Assembly (NCBI GenBank): GCA_045651985.1
Contig: JAZRTK010000016.1
Coordinates: 1 to 64,000, forward strand
Length of the DNA stretch: 64,000 bases
Origin: SIG710 sp045651985
Lineage (GTDB): Bacteria; Bacillota; Clostridia; Oscillospirales; CAG-272
Direction of reading: 5' to 3'
The translations under genes were made by a program, and so were the position numbers. The notes below the pieces were generated by a model that was not told the origin of the DNA, searched no databases, and saw only the letters and a program-made list of their open reading frames with translations. Numbering within the stretch: position 1 is the stretch's first letter; every line of letters begins with the position of its first letter. Of the stretch, positions 59,705 to 64,000 are shown piece after piece.

Positions 59705-60435
59705 TGCGAGCCGACCTGTTTTTGTCCGAATTTGGCTACGTAAAAAGCCGTCAGAACGCAAAGGTCTTAATTGAAGGCGGCAAGGTGACGCTTGACGGTC
59801 GGGTCTTGTTAAAGCCCTCCGAGCAGATAGACGAAAACGCCGAGCATTCGGTTGAGATAATTAAAGAAAAATACGTCTGTCGCGGCGGATATAAGCTTGA
59901 AGCGGCTTTGGAACGATTTTCGGAGCTTGCCTCGGTGAAAGGAGCCGTTTGCATCGACATCGGAGCGTCCACGGGCGGTTTTTGTGATTGTCTTCTGCAA
60001 AACGGCGCGCAAAAAGTGTTTGCGGTGGATTCAGGTCACGGCCAGCTTGACGGAAGTCTTATGCAAAACGAAAAGGTGGTAAATATTGAGGGCTACAATG
60101 CCCGAAATCTTGACGCAAAGGATTTTCCTTGCAAAATGGACATAGCTACAATGGACGTGTCCTTTATTTCCCAGACTCTTATTTTGCCGTCGATTCCAAA
60201 CGTGTTAAAGTCGGGCGGGGTGCTTTTCAGCCTAATAAAGCCTCAGTTTGAGGTTGGACGGGAGCACGTGGGCAAAAACGGCATAGTAAAGAACGTAAAG
60301 AAGCGCGACGAGTCGGTCAGGTATGTTATCGACTTCGCCCAAAACTACGGTTTTGAGCTTCTTGGAAAGATAGAGTCTCCCATTAAAGGCGGGGACGGCA
60401 ATACGGAATTTATGGCGGTGTTCCGCCTCAGATAA
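59704..60435 (+). CDS. tlyA: TlyA-family rRNA methyltransferase
   Basis: A 243-aa S4/FtsJ-type 2'-O-methyltransferase for 16S/23S rRNA. The S4 domain (residues 1-60, MRADLFLSEFGYVKSRQNAKVLIEGGKVTLDG) precedes the SAM-binding GASTGGFCDCLLQNGA. VDSGHGQLD, PQFEVGRE and DSPIKGGDGNTEF follow. It belongs to the xse-ispA-tlyA-nadK-argR-recN group. Confidence 0.94.
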   Translation: MRADLFLSEFGYVKSRQNAKVLIEGGKVTLDGRVLLKPSEQIDENAEHSVEIIKEKYVCRGGYKLEAALERFSELASVKGAVCIDIGASTGGFCDCLLQNGAQKVFAVDSGHGQLDGSLMQNEKVVNIEGYNARNLDAKDFPCKMDIATMDVSFISQTLILPSIPNVLKSGGVLFSLIKPQFEVGREHVGKNGIVKNVKKRDESVRYVIDFAQNYGFELLGKIESPIKGGDGNTEFMAVFRLR

Positions 60436-60452
60436 AGGAAAGGAGAGCGGCG

Positions 60453-61319
60453 ATGGCATTTGAGAATATCTCACTCATTACCAATTTTAACATACGCGAA
60501 AAAGCCGCGGCGGCAAAGCGTATAGCCGAATTTTTATCGGCATACAATTGCCGTATTATGATAGACGAACAGTCATCGGACAGAACGGCGGATTTTCCCG
60601 CATCGGTCTGCCGTGTTGAGAGAAATGAGCTTACCCGTGAGACCGACCTTATTATTGTCCTTGGCGGCGACGGCTCTATTTTGACGGCGGCAAGAAGCAG
60701 TTCTTTTGCGGGCGTGCCGATCTTAGGCATAAATTTAGGGCGTCTTGGATATATGTCCGAGCTTGAGGCTGACGAGCTGAGCCAGCTTGAAAAGCTGTTT
60801 ACAGGGGAATACACCATTCAACACCGTTCGATGCTGGACGTTTCCATAAGGCGCGCAAACGGTACGGTCCAGGGGCGGTGCATCGCGCTCAACGACGCGG
60901 TGGTCACGGGCTCGATAGCAAAAATGATAGAATTTGAGCTTTGGGAGAGGGAGGAGATCGTCACCTCTTATCGAGCGGACGGTCTTATCGTGGCAACACC
61001 CACGGGGTCCACTGCCTACTCGCTGTCGGCGGGCGGACCTGTTATCGATCCCCGCACCGACTGCATCTGCGTCACTCCCGTTTGCCCTCATTCCTTGACG
61101 GCAAAGCCAATGGTTTTTGCAGGAGACGCCAAGTTAGGGATCAAAAATATCCACGTAAGGGATAAAAAGCTCCTGCTTACGGTGGACGGAAAAATGACCT
61201 ACGATCTTTACCGCGGCGACGTGGTGCAGATAGAAAAGTCCAATACGGAGACGAAGCTTATACGCTTGAGCTCACAAGGATTTTACAATACGCTCAGACA
61301 GAAAATGAATGCAGATTGA
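60453..61319 (+). CDS. nadK: NAD kinase
   Basis: A 288-aa kinase making NADP. The GGDGS signature is LGGDGSILTAA (residues 69-79), with NDAVVTGS, RADGLIVATPTGSTAYSLSAGGP and TPVCPHSL further on. A strong AAGGAGAG precedes the ATG. It lies 17 bp after tlyA. Confidence 0.96.
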   Translation: MAFENISLITNFNIREKAAAAKRIAEFLSAYNCRIMIDEQSSDRTADFPASVCRVERNELTRETDLIIVLGGDGSILTAARSSSFAGVPILGINLGRLGYMSELEADELSQLEKLFTGEYTIQHRSMLDVSIRRANGTVQGRCIALNDAVVTGSIAKMIEFELWEREEIVTSYRADGLIVATPTGSTAYSLSAGGPVIDPRTDCICVTPVCPHSLTAKPMVFAGDAKLGIKNIHVRDKKLLLTVDGKMTYDLYRGDVVQIEKSNTETKLIRLSSQGFYNTLRQKMNAD

Positions 61320-61338
61320 CATAGGAAGGAATGAAAAA

Positions 61339-61794
61339 ATGAAGACCACAAGACAGAGCAAGATTCTCGAGCTTATTCTCAAATATGAGATCGAAACACA
61401 GGACGAGCTTATCGAAAAGCTCCGCGAGGAGGGATTTGACGTAACACAGGCAACGGCGTCAAGAGATATCAAGGCGCTCAAGCTTACAAAGACACTGACC
61501 AGCAAGGGCAAGTACAGATACGTGCGCCAGACGCCCAAGGAGTCCACGCCCAACCACAAGTTCAACGCGGCACTCATCGAGTCTATTGTCAGCGTTGACA
61601 GCGGCGAGAATATCGTGGTTGTAAAGACCTTCCCCGGACTTGCAAGTGCGGTGGCTGCAGGCGTTGACGCTATCAACCACGGAGAAATTCTCGGGTGTGT
61701 CGCGGGTGACGACACTATTGCCGTTATCACACGAACAAAGGAAAGCGCAAAGGATCTGGTAAAGACCTTGGAGCATCTTATCCGTAACGCATAA
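61339..61794 (+). CDS. argR: Arginine repressor ArgR/AhrC
   Basis: A 151-aa hexameric regulator of arginine metabolism. The winged-helix DNA-binding part is TRQSKILELILKYEIETQDELIEKL and VTQATASRDIKALKL; the C-terminal arginine-binding part holds GLASAVAAGVDAINHGEILGCVAGDDTI. The start at 61339 follows AGGAAGGA; a start 30 nt upstream lacks that site. No arginine genes are nearby. Confidence 0.95.
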   Translation: MKTTRQSKILELILKYEIETQDELIEKLREEGFDVTQATASRDIKALKLTKTLTSKGKYRYVRQTPKESTPNHKFNAALIESIVSVDSGENIVVVKTFPGLASAVAAGVDAINHGEILGCVAGDDTIAVITRTKESAKDLVKTLEHLIRNA

Positions 61795-61812
61795 AATTTT
61801 CGGAGGCATATA

Positions 61813-63498
61813 ATGCTTGCTTCGCTTCACATTGAAAATATCGCCGTGATAAAAAGCCTGGATGTTGATCTTTCAGGCGGCTTTACGGCGCTTACGGGCG
61901 AAACGGGTGCGGGTAAATCAATCATCATTGACAGTATAAACCTGCTGATGGGCTCAAGAGCGTCCCGCGAGCTTGTGCGAACGGGAGAGCACCGCGCATC
62001 GGTCTCGGGGATCTTTTGCGACCTCGGTCGCGAGACTCTTGAAACGCTTACCGAGCTTGGCTTTGAGACCGACGAGAACGGTGAGATACTTTTGCAGCGC
62101 ACACTTTCGGACGACGGGCGTACAACGTCCCGCGTAAACGGTCAGTCGGTGACAAGCGCTGTCTACCGCGAGATCGCCCAAAATCTTATAAATATTCATG
62201 GGCAGAACGACAGCCTGCAGTTTTTGCAGAAGTCCAGCCACCTGTCATTGCTTGACGGCTTTGCGGAAAATGGCGACCTTCTTGAAGATTACCGCCGTTT
62301 TTATGCGGAGTACAAGCGCATTTCCGAGCATCTGCGGGAGCTTGAAAGGGAAGACAAGGACAAGTTCCGCCTGCTTGAAATTTATCGTTTTCAGCTGGGC
62401 GAAATTGATGCTGTCAAATTGAAAAAGGGCGAGGAAGAACTGCTTGAAGCACAGTGCAAGAAGCTGAGGAATGTTGAAAAGATATCAAAGCAGACCTCTT
62501 TTGCTTACAGAATCCTTTATTCAAGCGATAAGAGCGCGTCGGCGTCATATTTGCTTGACCGCGCGTCGGCGTCTATGCTCCAGATTTCCGACGTTGTGCC
62601 CGAGGCGGCAGAATTGGCGGAGAGATTGAAAAATTACAAATACGAGATCGAGGACATAGCCGAGACCATTCACGATTTTAGCGGAGACATAGATATGGAC
62701 GGCGACCCCACCGAGAGACTGAACAAGATCGAAGGACGGCTTGACGCAATTGCCAGGCTGAAGCGCAAATACGGCGAGACCTACGAGGATATTCAGCGAT
62801 TCCGCCAGGAAACAGCGCAGAAGCTTGACGAGATCGAATGTGCCGACGACAAGATCGCCGATTACCGCCGTCAGAGAGACGCAATTCGAGCTGAAATGGA
62901 GATAAAAGCGGCGGCGTTGACCGACAGCAGAAGGGCAGCGGCAGATAGTATTCTTGACCGCATTTCCGACGTGCTGGTCTATCTTGATATGCCCAAAGTC
63001 CGTTTTGACGTTAGTATAAAGCCCGCAGAGCCCACATCAAACGGTTTTGATGACGTGGAATTTCTCATTTCACCCAACCCCGGCGAGTCCCTTCGTCCCT
63101 TGGCAAAGATAGCATCGGGCGGTGAGCTTTCGCGAATCATGCTTTCAATGAAGTGCGCTTTGGCAGACCGTGATTCGGTTGGGACTCTCATTTTTGACGA
63201 GATAGACACGGGAATTTCGGGCAAGACCTCCCGCAAGGTGGGAATCAAATTAAAGAGCATAGCAAGAGGAGTGCAGGTGATCTGTGTGACTCACAGCGCT
63301 CAGGTGGCGTCCCTTGCGGATAACCATTTCTACATTTCAAAAGCCGAATACGACGGTCGCACCGAAACGGCGCTGACCCTGCTTGACAGCATGGGAAGGA
63401 TTGAGGAGATCGCCAGGATCTTAGGCGGTATCAGCATCACCGAGGTGCAGAGGCGCGCGGCGGCTGAAATGATAGCGGAGGGAAAGGAATATGACTAA
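61813..63498 (+). CDS. recN: DNA repair protein RecN
   Basis: A 561-aa SMC-like ATPase of double-strand break repair. Walker A is TGETGAGKSIIIDSINLLMG (residues 28-47). A shorter coiled coil than SMC is followed by the signature IASGGELSRIMLSMKCAL and Walker B LIFDEIDTGISG. CVTHSAQVASLADNHF is the D-loop/H-loop region. TCGGAGG precedes the ATG. Confidence 0.96.
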   Translation: MLASLHIENIAVIKSLDVDLSGGFTALTGETGAGKSIIIDSINLLMGSRASRELVRTGEHRASVSGIFCDLGRETLETLTELGFETDENGEILLQRTLSDDGRTTSRVNGQSVTSAVYREIAQNLINIHGQNDSLQFLQKSSHLSLLDGFAENGDLLEDYRRFYAEYKRISEHLRELEREDKDKFRLLEIYRFQLGEIDAVKLKKGEEELLEAQCKKLRNVEKISKQTSFAYRILYSSDKSASASYLLDRASASMLQISDVVPEAAELAERLKNYKYEIEDIAETIHDFSGDIDMDGDPTERLNKIEGRLDAIARLKRKYGETYEDIQRFRQETAQKLDEIECADDKIADYRRQRDAIRAEMEIKAAALTDSRRAAADSILDRISDVLVYLDMPKVRFDVSIKPAEPTSNGFDDVEFLISPNPGESLRPLAKIASGGELSRIMLSMKCALADRDSVGTLIFDEIDTGISGKTSRKVGIKLKSIARGVQVICVTHSAQVASLADNHFYISKAEYDGRTETALTLLDSMGRIEEIARILGGISITEVQRRAAAEMIAEGKEYD

Positions 63499-63961
63499 GA
63501 CCAACGCCATGCGTATGCTTGACGCGGCGAAGATAAAATACGAAATAAAGGAATACGTGCCCGACGAAAACGACCTGACGGGAACGCATATTGCCCGACA
63601 GATAGGTCTTGACGAAAATATTGTTTTTAAGACGTTGGTGGCGGTGGGCGACAAGACGGGACATATTGTCTTCTGTATCCCAAGTCCTGCCGAGATAGAC
63701 CTGAAAAAGGCTGCCGCGGCAACGGGAAACAAGAAGATCGAAATGGTGCACGTAAAAGACCTGCTGTCGCTTACGGGCTATATCCGCGGTGGCTGTTCTC
63801 CTATCGGAATGAAGAAAAGGTTTCCCACTTACATGGACGAGAGCGCGGCGACTTTGGAAAAATTCACCGTAAGCGGCGGAATCAAGGGCGCACAGCTTCT
63901 GGTGTCTCCGGAGGACATTATCAAGTTTACGGGAGCAAAACTTTGCTCTGTCACAAAATAA
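63491..63961 (+). CDS. YbaK/EbsC-family Cys-tRNA(Pro)/aminoacyl-tRNA deacylase
   Basis: A 156-aa editing-domain protein that in this family removes Cys from mischarged tRNA(Pro). The conserved pattern runs from TNAMRMLDAAKIKYEIKEY through FKTLVAVGDKTGHIVFCIPSPAEIDLKKAA and YIRGGCSPIGMKKRFPTYMDE. The N-terminus overlaps recN by 8 bp. In many Clostridia a spoIVB or spo0A gene follows recN, but here this gene does. The last 39 bases of the window hold no visible gene. Confidence 0.93.
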   Translation: MTKTNAMRMLDAAKIKYEIKEYVPDENDLTGTHIARQIGLDENIVFKTLVAVGDKTGHIVFCIPSPAEIDLKKAAAATGNKKIEMVHVKDLLSLTGYIRGGCSPIGMKKRFPTYMDESAATLEKFTVSGGIKGAQLLVSPEDIIKFTGAKLCSVTK

Positions 63962-64000
63962 ATTGTCCTCAGCACTTGAAAAAGATCACTTTTTGGTGTA

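Noticed and set aside
1..64000. CRISPR arrays, tRNA/rRNA genes, transposases and phage genes
   Set aside because: No repeat-spacer pattern, cloverleaf or rRNA core motif, or integrase/transposase signature was seen.

Overview
The window is a stretch of chromosomal backbone from a low-to-mid GC, endospore-lineage Firmicute, most likely an uncultured member of the class Clostridia. The reasons are gene content and order: dnaG-rpoD, miaB-ylbF-mutS-mutL, scpA-scpB with ytfI-ytfJ-dacF, spo0A, infC-rpmI-rplT with a long leader, topA-trmFO, plsX-rnc-smc-ftsY, nusB-xseA-xseB-ispA-tlyA-nadK-argR-recN, SLH-domain surface protein, and strong SigA-type promoters (TTGACA/TATAAT, 17-bp spacing). No phage, transposon, CRISPR array, tRNA or rRNA gene was seen. 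The genus cannot be named from the sequence alone.

Layout. 1-3.2 kb: the 3' end of dnaG and two tandem primary-type sigma factor genes, the first lacking three residues at the region 2.4/3.0 junction. 3.2-7.5 kb: an orphan lipoprotein solute-binding protein, a HAD phosphatase-like gene, a ferredoxin-fused aldo/keto reductase and a one-TM protein. 7.5-10.7 kb (minus): an SPFH / zinc-ribbon / TPM operon resembling B. subtilis ydjI-ydjG-ydjH. 10.8-19.8 kb: Nudix, miaB, ylbF-like, mutS, mutL, tgt and a CPBP protease, closed by a 16-bp GNRA-capped terminator. 19.9-20.3 kb: a promoter-driven, rod-shaped ncRNA with its own terminator (6S-like candidate) followed by a 59-aa cysteine-rich protein. 20.4-30 kb (minus): spo0A with its own promoter, and an operon of about 8.6 kb running lon-engB-S2P-scpA-scpB-ytfI-ytfJ-dacF-rluB-acetyltransferase-like. 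30.0-30.7 kb: a non-coding island with the lon promoter, a minus-strand small RNA candidate, and the infC promoter and L20-type attenuator leader. 30.7-51.6 kb: translation, tRNA/rRNA modification, topoisomerase, chromosome segregation and secretion housekeeping genes, then rpsU in its own unit. 51.7-55.8 kb (minus): an SLH surface protein, a membrane-anchored degenerate SGNH protein and a small membrane protein. 56-64 kb: nusB through recN and a YbaK-type deacylase.

How the genes work together. Most of the window is growth machinery: replication priming and transcription initiation, mismatch repair, recombinational repair, chromosome condensation, ribosome assembly, tRNA modification, and lipid and isoprenoid precursor synthesis. 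spo0A, dacF, ytfJ and ytfI point to sporulation capacity. The unusual signals are regulatory or involve altered key residues: a second sigma factor with a changed -10/extended -10 reading segment, a Spo0A receiver with switch-residue changes, an SGNH domain without its catalytic Ser and His, two unassigned structured RNAs, an AUC start codon for infC, Shine-Dalgarno sites held in hairpins before tgt and plsX, and intrinsic terminators placed with no promoter-sized space before the next gene.
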